A DNA stretch of 61,551 bases from Alloprevotella sp. Lineage in GTDB: Bacteria; Bacteroidota; Bacteroidia; Bacteroidales; Bacteroidaceae. The translations under genes were made by a program, and so were the position numbers. The stretch spans positions 1 through 61,551 of the forward strand of contig JAFUZP010000034.1 of the NCBI GenBank assembly GCA_017476545.1, in the 5' to 3' direction. Under the pieces are notes generated by a model. It was given only the letters and a program-made list of their open reading frames with translations, searched no databases and had not been told where the DNA came from. Below are positions 1 through 10,491 of this stretch, piece by piece; within the stretch, counting starts at the first letter, position 1, and each line of letters begins with the position of its first letter.

Positions 1-136
1 CCCGTCCGCACCGCGCCGCGAGCGGACAGTCTGCGCAGCGCGCATCGCAGGGCGGGCGGCGCAGGTGCAGCCACAGGCGGCGCAGGACGTAAGCGGCGCA
101 GAGGGCCAGGATGAGGGCGACGAGGACGGACTGCAT
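1..136 (-). CDS. FeoB-associated Cys-rich membrane protein (3' end outside window)
   Basis: The reading frame starts at an ATG at 136 and is still open at the window edge, so 45 residues are visible. It begins with one hydrophobic helix (SVLVALILALCAAYVL) followed by basic residues and then a cysteine cluster, CDARCADCPLAARC. This CxxxCxxCPL arrangement is that of the short FeoB-associated Cys-rich membrane proteins that follow feoB in many bacteria. It lies 14 bp downstream of feoB on the same strand, so co-transcription is very likely. A role in Fe(II) uptake, perhaps metal or redox handling at the FeoB pore, is inferred from context. The C-terminus cannot be seen. Confidence 0.8.
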   Translation of the reverse strand, partial: MQSVLVALILALCAAYVLRRLWLHLRRPPCDARCADCPLAARCGR

Positions 137-150
137 AGGTTAGCGGGACT

Positions 151-2547
<2,397 letters not shown>

Positions 2548-2573
2548 ACGCTACGTCTGTTACTTCTAATCTG

Positions 2574-2581
2574 CAAAGGTC
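2574..2581 (-). promoter_or_regulatory. Possible -7 box of feoB
   Basis: Read on the minus strand this is GACCTTTG, one base from TAnnTTTG, placed 27 bp before the feoB ATG. The first base deviates, so it is a moderate candidate. Confidence 0.4.
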
Positions 2582-2661
2582 GGAAATTCCATCGTAACCC
2601 GAAATACCCCAAACAGGGTATATGCGGTTTCGCGACCGCCACGCCCCGTCCAAACATGCAT

Positions 2662-2683
2662 ATATACGCGCGCACGCGTATAT
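2662..2683. repeat. Inverted repeat between feoB and the HhH gene
   Basis: ATATACGCG and CGCGTATAT form perfect 9-bp arms around a 4-base loop (CGCA). It sits in the divergent intergenic region, about 80 bp upstream of feoB's candidate promoter and 105 bp upstream of that of the HhH gene. The half-site ACGCGTATAT also occurs near the 5' end of the two RNA elements at 13.5 and 56.8 kb. No T-run follows, so it is not an obvious terminator. Confidence 0.5.
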
Positions 2684-2789
2684 GTAATAATGTGTCCCCG
2701 GCTATGCGGGAACTCAGGACTTGGCTGCCATTTACCGTTCCCTAAGCAACTTTTCCGTACGATAGAGCGGTGGTGTGGCAGTTTCTGCG

Positions 2790-2797
2790 TACCTTCG
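2790..2797 (+). promoter_or_regulatory. Possible -7 box of the HhH gene
   Basis: TACCTTCG differs from TAnnTTTG by one base and ends 27 bp before the ATG at 2825. No clear TTTG was found at -33. Confidence 0.4.
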
Positions 2798-2824
2798 CCT
2801 TGACATTACCCGTACCGCACCGAA

Positions 2825-4879
2825 ATGCTAAGACCCAGACTGCTGACGCTCCCCTGCGCCCTGCTGCTTGCCCTGCTCCCCGTCAGGGTGGCGGCACAGG
2901 AGCATTGGATTTCGTGGGACGAGTTCTGCGAAACGTTCTCCGCACGGTTGGAAGACGAGGAGGAGGAGGCTGCGGAAGACTGGCTGACCCGCCTGGAAGA
3001 CATTGCCGCCGCGCCGATGAACATCAACACGGCCACGCGCGAAGACCTCCTGCGACTGCCGTTCCTCAGCGAGGGACAGGCGGACTCCCTCATCGCCTAC
3101 CGGGAACGGAAGAAGGGCATTCTGGACCTCGGGGAACTGATGTTCGTCCGAAACCTCTCGCTATCCGACCGCCGCTACCTCTCCCTATTCACCTACGCGG
3201 GCAGCACCGCGCAGGCACAACCCACGCTGCGGGAGCTGCTGACCGCAGGGCGGCATACGGCCGAAGGGAATCTGGACATCCCGCTCTACCGCCGCGCAGG
3301 TAACCGGACGTACACCGAAGCGGAACTGCAGGCGAACCGGAACCGCGCCTACCTCGGGAACGGGCTTGCCAGCACCGTCCGATACCGCTACGACTATCGG
3401 CACAGTCTGCGCTACGGCCTGACGCTCGAAAAGGATGCCGGCGAGCCATTCGCCTGCAAGGGTTTCTATCCGTTCGACCACACCTCCCTCTATGTCGCGT
3501 ACAAGCCCGCCGGGGGAAACTGGGAGGCCGTTGTGGGCGACTACCGCCTGCATTGGGGACAGGGACTGCTGCTGGGCAACGCCTTCATCGCCTCCCCCGC
3601 CCTGCTGCTTGAGGCGCCGAGGCGCACGAACACAGCCTTCAGTCCGCACACTTCTACGGAGGAGAGTGCGTTCTTCCGGGGCGCGGCGGGCGGCGTGCGG
3701 ATCGGCAAATACTGGAGGCTGGCCGCATTCGTATCCTACCGTCGCCTGGACGCCCGCCTCGTCGGCGACACGATACGCTCCCTGCTCGCGACAGGACTGC
3801 ACCGCACGGAGCAGGAAATCAACCGGCGGGGAAATGCCGGATGCTTCACGGCAGGCGCACGTGTGGCTTACGAACGTTCGGATTGGGCGGTAGGCATCGG
3901 CGGATACGCCGCAACCTACAGTCGCCACATCGCCCCTGACCCTCGGGATTACAACCGCTACTACCTACGCGGGCGAAACGCCATGGGAATTTCCGCCGAC
4001 TGGCGTGTCCGCTTCGCCCGCCAATGGACAATCACCGGAGAGGCCGCCGCCGACCGCCGCCTGCACCTCGCCCTGACACAAACGCTCGCATGGATGCCTG
4101 CCGATGATCTCCGGCTGACACTCCATCACCGCCACTTCTCGCGCCGCTTCGTCGCACCTTTCGCCAAACCTATACAGGCAGGAAACCGCACGGCCAACGA
4201 ACACGGCGTAATGCTGGGCGGCAAGTTCACCGGCATCAAGCGGACGGAACTGCGCGCTTACGCCGACTACTTCCGGTTCCCGGCACCGACCTACTTGGCC
4301 ACAGGGCCGTCGGACGGGATAGAGGTGCTCGCGGAAGGGAAATACTTCGCCACAAAGCGGTGGGAACTGCTCCTGCGTTACAAGACACGCTCGCGCCAAC
4401 GCAATCTCACGGGCTACCTGGGGTTCATGGAATATGCCACCACACACCGCCTGCGCCTGCAAGCCACGTGGCGGACGGAGCGCACAAGTGTCGCCGCCGC
4501 CCTGGACGGTTGCATCGCCGACCGTCAGGCCACAGCTGCGGCCTACGGCTGGATGGCGTCCGCCCGCATGGGCATTCAGCCCTCAGAAAAGTTGTCGTTA
4601 CGGGCTTCCGCCGCAGTATTCTTCACGGACGACTACGCCGCCGCGCTCTATGCCTACGAGCCGCAACTGCGAAGCACGTTTGCCTTCCCTGCCTCCTACT
4701 ACCACGGCTGCCGCGCCGCAGCCGTGCTCCGATGGCAGCCCACACGCGGGATCGGCCTCGGTTTACGCTACGCCCTACTCCACTTCTTCAACCGCAGCAG
4801 CATCGGTAGTGGGACACAGGAGATATCCTCACCCACAAAGCAGGACATCTCCATCCAGGCAACATTTAGTTTCCGATAG
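2825..4879 (+). CDS. Helix-hairpin-helix protein with C-terminal beta-barrel-like region
   Basis: The 684-residue product starts with a signal peptide (LLTLPCALLLALLPVRVAAQ) and then a ComEA-like helix-hairpin-helix region: MNINTATREDLLRLPFL followed by SLIAYRERKKGILDLGEL. The rest is rich in aromatic residues, arginine and alternating strands and ends in QATFSFR, a terminal phenylalanine-containing strand like that of outer-membrane barrels. Proteins of this architecture are widespread in Bacteroidota and are annotated only as HhH-domain proteins; whether they bind DNA or contribute to DNA uptake is unproven. It is a single gene, divergent from feoB, and is followed by a hairpin near 4884-4915 and the first 22-bp repeat array. 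Confidence 0.75.
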   Translation: MLRPRLLTLPCALLLALLPVRVAAQEHWISWDEFCETFSARLEDEEEEAAEDWLTRLEDIAAAPMNINTATREDLLRLPFLSEGQADSLIAYRERKKGILDLGELMFVRNLSLSDRRYLSLFTYAGSTAQAQPTLRELLTAGRHTAEGNLDIPLYRRAGNRTYTEAELQANRNRAYLGNGLASTVRYRYDYRHSLRYGLTLEKDAGEPFACKGFYPFDHTSLYVAYKPAGGNWEAVVGDYRLHWGQGLLLGNAFIASPALLLEAPRRTNTAFSPHTSTEESAFFRGAAGGVRIGKYWRLAAFVSYRRLDARLVGDTIRSLLATGLHRTEQEINRRGNAGCFTAGARVAYERSDWAVGIGGYAATYSRHIAPDPRDYNRYYLRGRNAMGISADWRVRFARQWTITGEAAADRRLHLALTQTLAWMPADDLRLTLHHRHFSRRFVAPFAKPIQAGNRTANEHGVMLGGKFTGIKRTELRAYADYFRFPAPTYLATGPSDGIEVLAEGKYFATKRWELLLRYKTRSRQRNLTGYLGFMEYATTHRLRLQATWRTERTSVAAALDGCIADRQATAAAYGWMASARMGIQPSEKLSLRASAAVFFTDDYAAALYAYEPQLRSTFAFPASYYHGCRAAAVLRWQPTRGIGLGLRYALLHFFNRSSIGSGTQEISSPTKQDISIQATFSFR

Positions 4880-4916
4880 GGGGGGGAAAGAAGGCCTTCG
4901 ACAAGGCCGTTCTTCC

Positions 4917-5002
4917 TACCCATAGGGTTAGTTCCGCATAACCCTAGGGTCAGTTCGCCTTACCCCTATGGATAGTTTCACCTAACCCCAGGGGTAGTTC
5001 AG
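4917..5002 (+). repeat. 22-bp palindromic array A, four units
   Basis: Four units start at 4917, 4939, 4961 and 4983, exactly 22 bp apart. Each contains a core like TAACCCTAGGGTCAGTT, whose centre CCCTAGGG is palindromic, followed by a more variable 5 bp. The array lies between the end of the HhH gene and the rsmE promoter. The same unit is found at 25.0, 35.3 and 48.0 kb. Confidence 0.85.
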
Positions 5003-5056
5003 ACCCTCCTGCACGAGAGGGCGAACGGAGTACGGTGCATCAATTTCCCGTCACCG

Positions 5057-5088
5057 TTTGGAATTTTCCGTCCCAAACCGTAAATTTG
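5057..5088 (+). promoter_or_regulatory. rsmE promoter (TTTG-N20-TAAATTTG)
   Basis: The -33 box TTTG is at 5057-5060 and the -7 box TAAATTTG at 5081-5088, with 20 bp between them. This is a full match to the Bacteroidales consensus. The -7 box ends only 8 bp before the rsmE ATG, so the transcript would have almost no leader. Confidence 0.8.
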
Positions 5089-5096
5089 CGCAAAGC

Positions 5097-5852
5097 ATGA
5101 AAGAATTTCACTTGTTTTACGCCCCGGACATCGCCGAGACGCGCGTACTTCCGCCCGATGAGTCCGCCCATGCCGTGCGCGTGCTGCGCCTGCGTGAGGG
5201 CGACGCGCTGGTCTGCACGGACGGGAAGGGCAGGTTGTACGACTGCACCGTGAGCGAGGCTTCGCAGAAGCATACCTATATAAATATAATACGAACGCGG
5301 GAAGAAACTCCCCTGTGGGAAGGGAGCATAGAGGTTGCCGTCGCGCCTACCAAGAGCATGGACCGCATGGAGTGGTTTGCGGAGAAGGCTACGGAAATCG
5401 GCGTGGACGCGATAACTTTCCTGGACTGCCGCAACTCCGAACGCCGGGTTGTCAAGACGGTGCGCGTGGAGCGCATCCTCGTCAGTGCGATGAAGCAGAG
5501 CCACAAGGCGCGCCTCCCGCGCTTGCAGGGCATGACCCGCTTCGAGGAGTTCCTGCGCCAACCGTTCGAGGGCCAGCGCTTCATCTGCCACTGCTACGAG
5601 GGGAAGGACGATGGATTGCCCGGAGAGATGGCATTCCTCGGCGATGTGGTAAAAAAAACGGGGGGCGCGCGCGTCCTCATAGGCCCGGAGGGCGACTTCA
5701 GTATTGACGAGGTGAGGCTCGCCCTGAGCTGCGGCTACCAACAAGTAACGCTCGGCGACAGCAGACTGCGCACAGAGACAGCCGCCCTTGCTGCCACCCA
5801 CATCATGTACCTGGCCAAGCGAACGGTGAAACAACCCACAGAGAACAACTGA
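5097..5852 (+). CDS. rsmE: 16S rRNA m3U1498 methyltransferase RsmE
   Basis: This protein methylates N3 of U1498 in 16S rRNA using SAM. The 251 residues contain the N-terminal PUA-like part (HAVRVLRLREGD), the SPOUT-family segment KSMDRMEWFAEKATEIGVD, and the C-terminal knot motif IGPEGDFSIDEV followed by LGDSRLRTETAAL. An upstream in-frame ATG at 5058 lies inside the promoter, so the ATG at 5097, which gives the normal family N-terminus MKEFHLFYAPD, is chosen. It opens a six-gene plus-strand unit; the next gene starts 7 bp after its stop. Confidence 0.95.
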   Translation: MKEFHLFYAPDIAETRVLPPDESAHAVRVLRLREGDALVCTDGKGRLYDCTVSEASQKHTYINIIRTREETPLWEGSIEVAVAPTKSMDRMEWFAEKATEIGVDAITFLDCRNSERRVVKTVRVERILVSAMKQSHKARLPRLQGMTRFEEFLRQPFEGQRFICHCYEGKDDGLPGEMAFLGDVVKKTGGARVLIGPEGDFSIDEVRLALSCGYQQVTLGDSRLRTETAALAATHIMYLAKRTVKQPTENN

Positions 5853-5859
5853 CCTACCC

Positions 5860-7134
5860 ATGAAAACGAAGAAAAAGAACCTGCTCCTGCATGTTGTCCT
5901 CCCCTTCCTGCTGCTCGCGGTAGCGGCCACGGGACTCTACTTGTGGCTGTTTGCGCCAAAGGGGCACGCAGGTCTGGTGCCCGGAGAGTCGCCCGCCGTC
6001 GTCGCAGTCCGCCCAGACCGCCTCCCCGACCCCGCAGCCGTCACGGGCCTCATCCAGCGGTGGGTGGGCGCAGTGCCCAAGGGCATTGACTTCGCACAGG
6101 ACGTGTATCTATTTCTCTCGCCCGACGGACGTTTCGGTATCGCTGCCGCCGTGAAGGACAGCCGCCTGCTGGCACAGTCCCTCAGCCAATCCGCCGATGC
6201 CGGAAGCGCGGCGATGCTGAAGCGGGACGGCGGACTGGGCTGGGCCTGGCTTGACGCAGGATGGCTCATAGCATGGGACGAGAACGCCCTACTGGTCATG
6301 GGACCGGGAACAGTGCAGGAGCGAACAGAGATTCAGCATACCATGACGCAGATGTTCAAGGCGGCGGAAGAAAAGAGTTTCCGCCGGACTGCGCAATGGG
6401 ACGAGCTGCAAGAAATACCCGAAGGGGCGGCACGCCTCTTCGCCCGTGCCGATGCGCTACCGCCACCTTTGAGCACTTTTTTACGGCTCGGCCTGCCCGG
6501 GAAGGTGCGCCCTGCCGACATACAACTCTACGCCACGCTCCAATTCCATCCTCAACCGGAGGGAGCAGACGCTATCAACCTGCAAGGCCGGCTCACCTCC
6601 ACAGAGGAACAGACGCGCCTCCTTCTGCAAGAAGCCGGAGGGGAGCAGACGCTCGGCACAATATACCCGCGCGGCATTCCCGAAAGCGCAATCTGCCTTT
6701 TTGCCGCCCATATACAGGAAGGAAAGGCTGCCGACAAGCTCTACGCCGACCCCGTACTGCGCGACATGCTCCTCAGCATTGACGGGAACATCCGCACCGA
6801 CGAACTACCGACTGAAGGCGGTTACGACCTCGCCTTGTGCCTGAACAATCTCTACGAAGACGGCACGGCGGCATTCTCCCTCATCGGATCACAAGGCGAG
6901 ACCATTGCATACAGCTACGGCAATGCCGGCAACCTCGACGAAACGACCGAAAGCGCACTGGCTGCCGAAGCACGCGGTAAGCGCATTTACCTCACACTCA
7001 ACATAGAACGCGCGTTCGCAGAACCGAACCGTCTCGGCGACATCGCCGCCATCGCACACACGCTTTTCGGCGAACGTAAGCGGGCAACATTCACGCTCGG
7101 AGCGACAGGCGACATCGCCTTTACCGCCAAATAA
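5860..7134 (+). CDS. Membrane-anchored protein of unknown function (DUF4836-like?)
   Basis: The 424-residue product has a short lysine-rich N-terminus (MKTKKKN) and one hydrophobic helix at about 8-31, with no lipobox cysteine, so the bulk should lie outside the inner membrane. The segments VPGESPAVVAVRPDRL and WAWLDAGWLIAWDENALLVMG resemble the Bacteroidota DUF4836 type of repeated alpha/beta protein, but the match is by eye and weak. It lies 7 bp after rsmE and 3 bp before the ABC ATPase gene, suggesting that it works with that transporter or is only co-expressed. No catalytic motif is visible. Confidence 0.55.
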   Translation: MKTKKKNLLLHVVLPFLLLAVAATGLYLWLFAPKGHAGLVPGESPAVVAVRPDRLPDPAAVTGLIQRWVGAVPKGIDFAQDVYLFLSPDGRFGIAAAVKDSRLLAQSLSQSADAGSAAMLKRDGGLGWAWLDAGWLIAWDENALLVMGPGTVQERTEIQHTMTQMFKAAEEKSFRRTAQWDELQEIPEGAARLFARADALPPPLSTFLRLGLPGKVRPADIQLYATLQFHPQPEGADAINLQGRLTSTEEQTRLLLQEAGGEQTLGTIYPRGIPESAICLFAAHIQEGKAADKLYADPVLRDMLLSIDGNIRTDELPTEGGYDLALCLNNLYEDGTAAFSLIGSQGETIAYSYGNAGNLDETTESALAAEARGKRIYLTLNIERAFAEPNRLGDIAAIAHTLFGERKRATFTLGATGDIAFTAK

Positions 7135-7137
7135 ACC

Positions 7138-7785
7138 ATGCAGACCATCACCCTAAAGCACACGCTCCCCCTCGTGTTCGCCCAGCAAGCGGACATCAAG
7201 AGCGACATCTGGCGGCAGGAAGTCAGCCTAGAGCGGGGTAAGTTTTACCTCATCGAGGCGGCCAGCGGAACGGGCAAGTCCTCCCTGTGCAGCTACTTGC
7301 AAGGTTACCGCCGCGACTACGAAGGGGAAATCCGCTTTGACGACCGCGACACCCGTTCCCTGAGCGTAGGGGAATGGGCACGCATCCGGCAGAAAAGCAT
7401 CAGCACCCTGCACCAAGAGCTGCGCCTGTTCCCGGAACTCTCCACCTGGGATAATATCCAAATCAAAAATAACCTAAGCGGCGGTTTCCGCAAGGACAGT
7501 GAAATCCGCGACTGGCTCGAGACACTCGGCATAGCAGACAAAGCGGAAGAAAAAACCGGGCGCATGAGCTTCGGACAACAACAGCGGGTGGCACTCATCC
7601 GCGCCTTGGTGCAACCCTTCGATTTCCTACTAGCGGACGAACCTGTGAGCCACTTGGACGACACGAACGCCAGCCTCGTCGGCGACATCCTCTCCGCCGA
7701 GGCGAAGCGGCAGGGAGCCGCCGTCATCGTGACCAGCATCGGGAAACACATGAACCTGCCTTACGACAAAACGTTCCACTTATGA
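7138..7785 (+). CDS. ABC transporter ATP-binding protein (LolD/FtsE-like)
   Basis: This 215-residue ABC ATPase has a Walker A EAASGTGKSS, a Q-loop region LHQELRLF, the signature MSFGQQQRVALIRAL and Walker B DFLLADEPVSHLDD. The first glycine of the usual GxxGxGKS is alanine here, which is tolerated in some members. It overlaps the downstream permease gene by 4 bp (ATGA), a sign of translational coupling. The pairing with one FtsX-type permease is like LolCDE or MacB-type extrusion systems. The substrate is unknown. Confidence 0.88.
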   Translation: MQTITLKHTLPLVFAQQADIKSDIWRQEVSLERGKFYLIEAASGTGKSSLCSYLQGYRRDYEGEIRFDDRDTRSLSVGEWARIRQKSISTLHQELRLFPELSTWDNIQIKNNLSGGFRKDSEIRDWLETLGIADKAEEKTGRMSFGQQQRVALIRALVQPFDFLLADEPVSHLDDTNASLVGDILSAEAKRQGAAVIVTSIGKHMNLPYDKTFHL

Positions 7786-8981
7786 CACTCGTCTGGAAGC
7801 TCCTCAAACAGCACATATCGCCGCTCCAGCTGGCAGGTTTCCTGCTGGCCAACCTTTTCGGCACGTGGATTGTGATGCTCGGCGTACAGTTCTACCGCGA
7901 TGCAATCCCCCTGCTGACACAGGACGACGCGTTCATCAACCAGAATTTCCTCGTGGTTTCAAAGCGCGTCACCACCGCCACAACACTCACTGCAAGCAGC
8001 AACACTTTCTCCACAAGCGAGGTGGAAGACCTCCGGAAGCAACCCTTCTGCAAGCGCGCGGCGGGATTCACGTCATCGCGCTACAAAGTGTCGGCCAGCA
8101 TGAGCCTGCAAGGCGGAACGCCGCTACAGACGGAACTTTTTTTCGAGTCGGTACCCGACAGTTTCGTTGATGTGCAACAAGCGGAATGGAACTACACCCC
8201 GGGTGATGAAAACGTGCCCGTCATACTTCCGAGAAGCTACGTTGCGCTATACAACTTCGGCTTCGCGCAAAGCCGGGGCCTGCCCAAGGTGTCCGACGGC
8301 CTCATCGGAATGATTGACATGGGCATATTCATACATTCGCGAAGCGGGGGAGCGCAGTTCCGGGGCAAGATACTAGGCTTCTCCAACCGACTGAACACCA
8401 TCCTCGTACCGCAGGATTTCATGGACTGGAGCAACGAGCGCTTTGAACCGGGGCGGACGGATGAACCCTCGCGACTGATAGTCGAAGTCGTCTCCCCCGC
8501 CGACGATGCCATCGCGAGGTATATGCAGGAAAAGAACTACGACGTGGAAGACAACAAACTGGATGCCGGGCGCGCCACCTATTTCCTGCGCGTCGTGGTG
8601 AGCCTGGTGCTGTTGGTCGGCCTGCTCGTCTGCGCGCTGTCATTCTATATCCTGATGCTTAGCGTTTACTTACTCGTGCAGAAGAACACCCACAAGCTGG
8701 AGACACTGCTGCTCCTGGGATACACCCCGGCACGCGTGGCGCGGCCTTACCAACTGCTCACCATCGGCCTGAACATAGCCGTCCTGGTGCTCGCCTTCAT
8801 TCTGACGCTGCTCTGCCGGAACTACTACACCGACATGCTCACGCTTATCTTCCCGCAAATGGAAACAGCCAGTCCGATAGCCGCCCTCGGAGCGGGATGC
8901 GCGGTCTTCGCAGCCGCCTCCGCAGTGAACTGCACCGCCATCCGAAGGAAAGTCATAGCCATCTGGCACAGAAAAGCATAG
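7782..8981 (+). CDS. FtsX-family ABC transporter permease
   Basis: The 399-residue protein has one N-terminal transmembrane helix (about 17-37), a large periplasmic domain of roughly 230 residues, and three C-terminal helices at about 270-300, 325-345 and 355-375. This is the FtsX/LolC/MacB topology. A segment LETLLLLGYTPARVARPYQ between the membrane helices fits the coupling region of this family. It probably forms a homodimeric exporter or lipoprotein-release-type complex with the ATPase encoded just upstream. Substrate and partners are not shown by the sequence. Confidence 0.82.
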   Translation: MTLVWKLLKQHISPLQLAGFLLANLFGTWIVMLGVQFYRDAIPLLTQDDAFINQNFLVVSKRVTTATTLTASSNTFSTSEVEDLRKQPFCKRAAGFTSSRYKVSASMSLQGGTPLQTELFFESVPDSFVDVQQAEWNYTPGDENVPVILPRSYVALYNFGFAQSRGLPKVSDGLIGMIDMGIFIHSRSGGAQFRGKILGFSNRLNTILVPQDFMDWSNERFEPGRTDEPSRLIVEVVSPADDAIARYMQEKNYDVEDNKLDAGRATYFLRVVVSLVLLVGLLVCALSFYILMLSVYLLVQKNTHKLETLLLLGYTPARVARPYQLLTIGLNIAVLVLAFILTLLCRNYYTDMLTLIFPQMETASPIAALGAGCAVFAAASAVNCTAIRRKVIAIWHRKA

Positions 8982-8992
8982 CCAACAAACGA

Positions 8993-10462
8993 ATGCAACC
9001 CTTAAGAGAACTATACCGCAACGCTTTCGGCACAGAACCGGAACGCATAGAAAAGATGGCCGGGGCGGGAAGTAACCGCCAATATTACTTGCTACAAGGC
9101 CGACAGGCCGCTGTCGGCACTGTGGGCACCTCCCGGCACGAGAACGAATGCTTCCTGTACCTCGCCCGCCACTTCCACACATTAGAACTGCCTGTCCCGC
9201 GCGTCTATGCCGTCAGCGACGACGGTCTGTGCTACCTGCAACAGTACGTGGGAGGGAGCAGCCTGCACGATGCACTGCGCCATGCCAGAGAAAGCGGCGG
9301 CAGATACGAGCAGCACGACCACGAACTTATAGAACGCGTTATCCGCTACCTGCCGCATTTCCAAGTGCGGGGCGCGGAGGGGCTGGACAGGGCGCGGCTC
9401 CTACCGCCTGCAACCTTCGACCGGCGCGCCGCGATGTTCGACTTAAACTATTTCAAGTACTGCTTCCTGCGCACAACAGATACGGAATACGACGAATGCG
9501 CCCTACAGGACGATATGGATAAGCTGGCGGAAGACCTGACGCAATACGGGCCGCAGGGCTTCCTCTACCGTGACTTCCAAGCGCGCAACGTCATGCTGGA
9601 CGGCGGCGCGCCCTGCTTCATAGACTTCCAAGGCGGCAAGACCGGCCCGCTGCAATACGACCTGGCCGCCTTCCTCTGGCAGGCTTCGGCGCGCTATCCG
9701 CAGGAACTGCGCGACGCGATGGTGGCGGCATACCTTGACGAACTGGACGGTCTGGCAGATGTGGACCATGAGACATTCCGCCGCGACCTGCGCCTCATGG
9801 TGCTTTTCCGACAGCTCCAGGTGCTCGGTGCCTATGGCCTGCGGGGGCATTTTGAGCGCAAAAAGCACTTTTTGGACAGTATCCCGCCCGCATTGGACAG
9901 CCTGAGAGAAACGCTTGACACTGGGGTCTGTGCGCCCTACCCCGCCCTTCTGCGAACCCTGCGGCGGATGCTGGAGAAACCGGCCGCCGCCCGGGCCACG
10001 CAGGATGCCGGACAGGCTGACGGCCAGCTAACGGTACGCGTCTTCAGCTTCAGCTACAAGAAAGGCATACCCGCCGATGAAAGCGGCAACGGGGGCGGCT
10101 ATGTATTCGACTGCCGCGCACCCCACAACCCCGGACGCTACGACGCATACAAGACGCTCACGGGACTTGACGAGCCCGTTGTGCGCTTTCTTGAAGAAGG
10201 GGGCGAAGTGCAGCCATTTCTCGAGAGCATATATAAGATGGCCGACTTCCACGTGCAGCGGTATATGGAGCGGGGGTTCACGGACCTCATGTTCAGCTTC
10301 GGGTGCACTGGGGGGCAGCACCGCTCCGTTTACTGCGCCCAGCATCTGGCCGAACACCTCAGCGGGAAGTTCGGCATCACCGTCCTGCTGGAACACAGGG
10401 AACAAGGCATCCGCCAGACCTTCCCCCGCCGGGAAGCCCCTCCCGCCGCCCCTGCACAATAA
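8993..10462 (+). CDS. APH-like sugar kinase fused to a RapZ C-terminal domain
   Basis: The ATG at 8993, 11 bp after the permease stop, gives 489 residues; an upstream ATG at 8897 lies within the permease gene. Residues 1-330 form an aminoglycoside-phosphotransferase-like kinase with catalytic loop YRDFQARNVML (about 192-202) and metal-binding IDFQGGKTGPLQYDLA (about 210). This closely resembles AmgK-type N-acetylmuramate/N-acetylglucosamine anomeric kinases. Residues from about 345 on match the RapZ C-terminal domain (VFSFSYKKGIP, FGCTGGQHRSVY), which in E. coli binds glucosamine-6-phosphate. A role in amino-sugar recycling or sensing is inferred. The uridylyltransferase MurU expected in such a pathway is not encoded next to it. 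Confidence 0.8.
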   Translation: MQPLRELYRNAFGTEPERIEKMAGAGSNRQYYLLQGRQAAVGTVGTSRHENECFLYLARHFHTLELPVPRVYAVSDDGLCYLQQYVGGSSLHDALRHARESGGRYEQHDHELIERVIRYLPHFQVRGAEGLDRARLLPPATFDRRAAMFDLNYFKYCFLRTTDTEYDECALQDDMDKLAEDLTQYGPQGFLYRDFQARNVMLDGGAPCFIDFQGGKTGPLQYDLAAFLWQASARYPQELRDAMVAAYLDELDGLADVDHETFRRDLRLMVLFRQLQVLGAYGLRGHFERKKHFLDSIPPALDSLRETLDTGVCAPYPALLRTLRRMLEKPAAARATQDAGQADGQLTVRVFSFSYKKGIPADESGNGGGYVFDCRAPHNPGRYDAYKTLTGLDEPVVRFLEEGGEVQPFLESIYKMADFHVQRYMERGFTDLMFSFGCTGGQHRSVYCAQHLAEHLSGKFGITVLLEHREQGIRQTFPRREAPPAAPAQ

Positions 10463-10491
10463 AACAGCGTGTTTCCCGTTCTCCTTATTAT

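Noticed and set aside
2641-2750. A third copy of the structured RNA element near feoB
   Set aside because: Only the ACGCGTATAT half-site and a few flanking bases are shared; no terminator or full-length match was found.
4917-5002. The 22-bp arrays as CRISPR arrays
   Set aside because: Units abut with no unique spacers, the core is palindromic and variable, and no cas genes are in the window.
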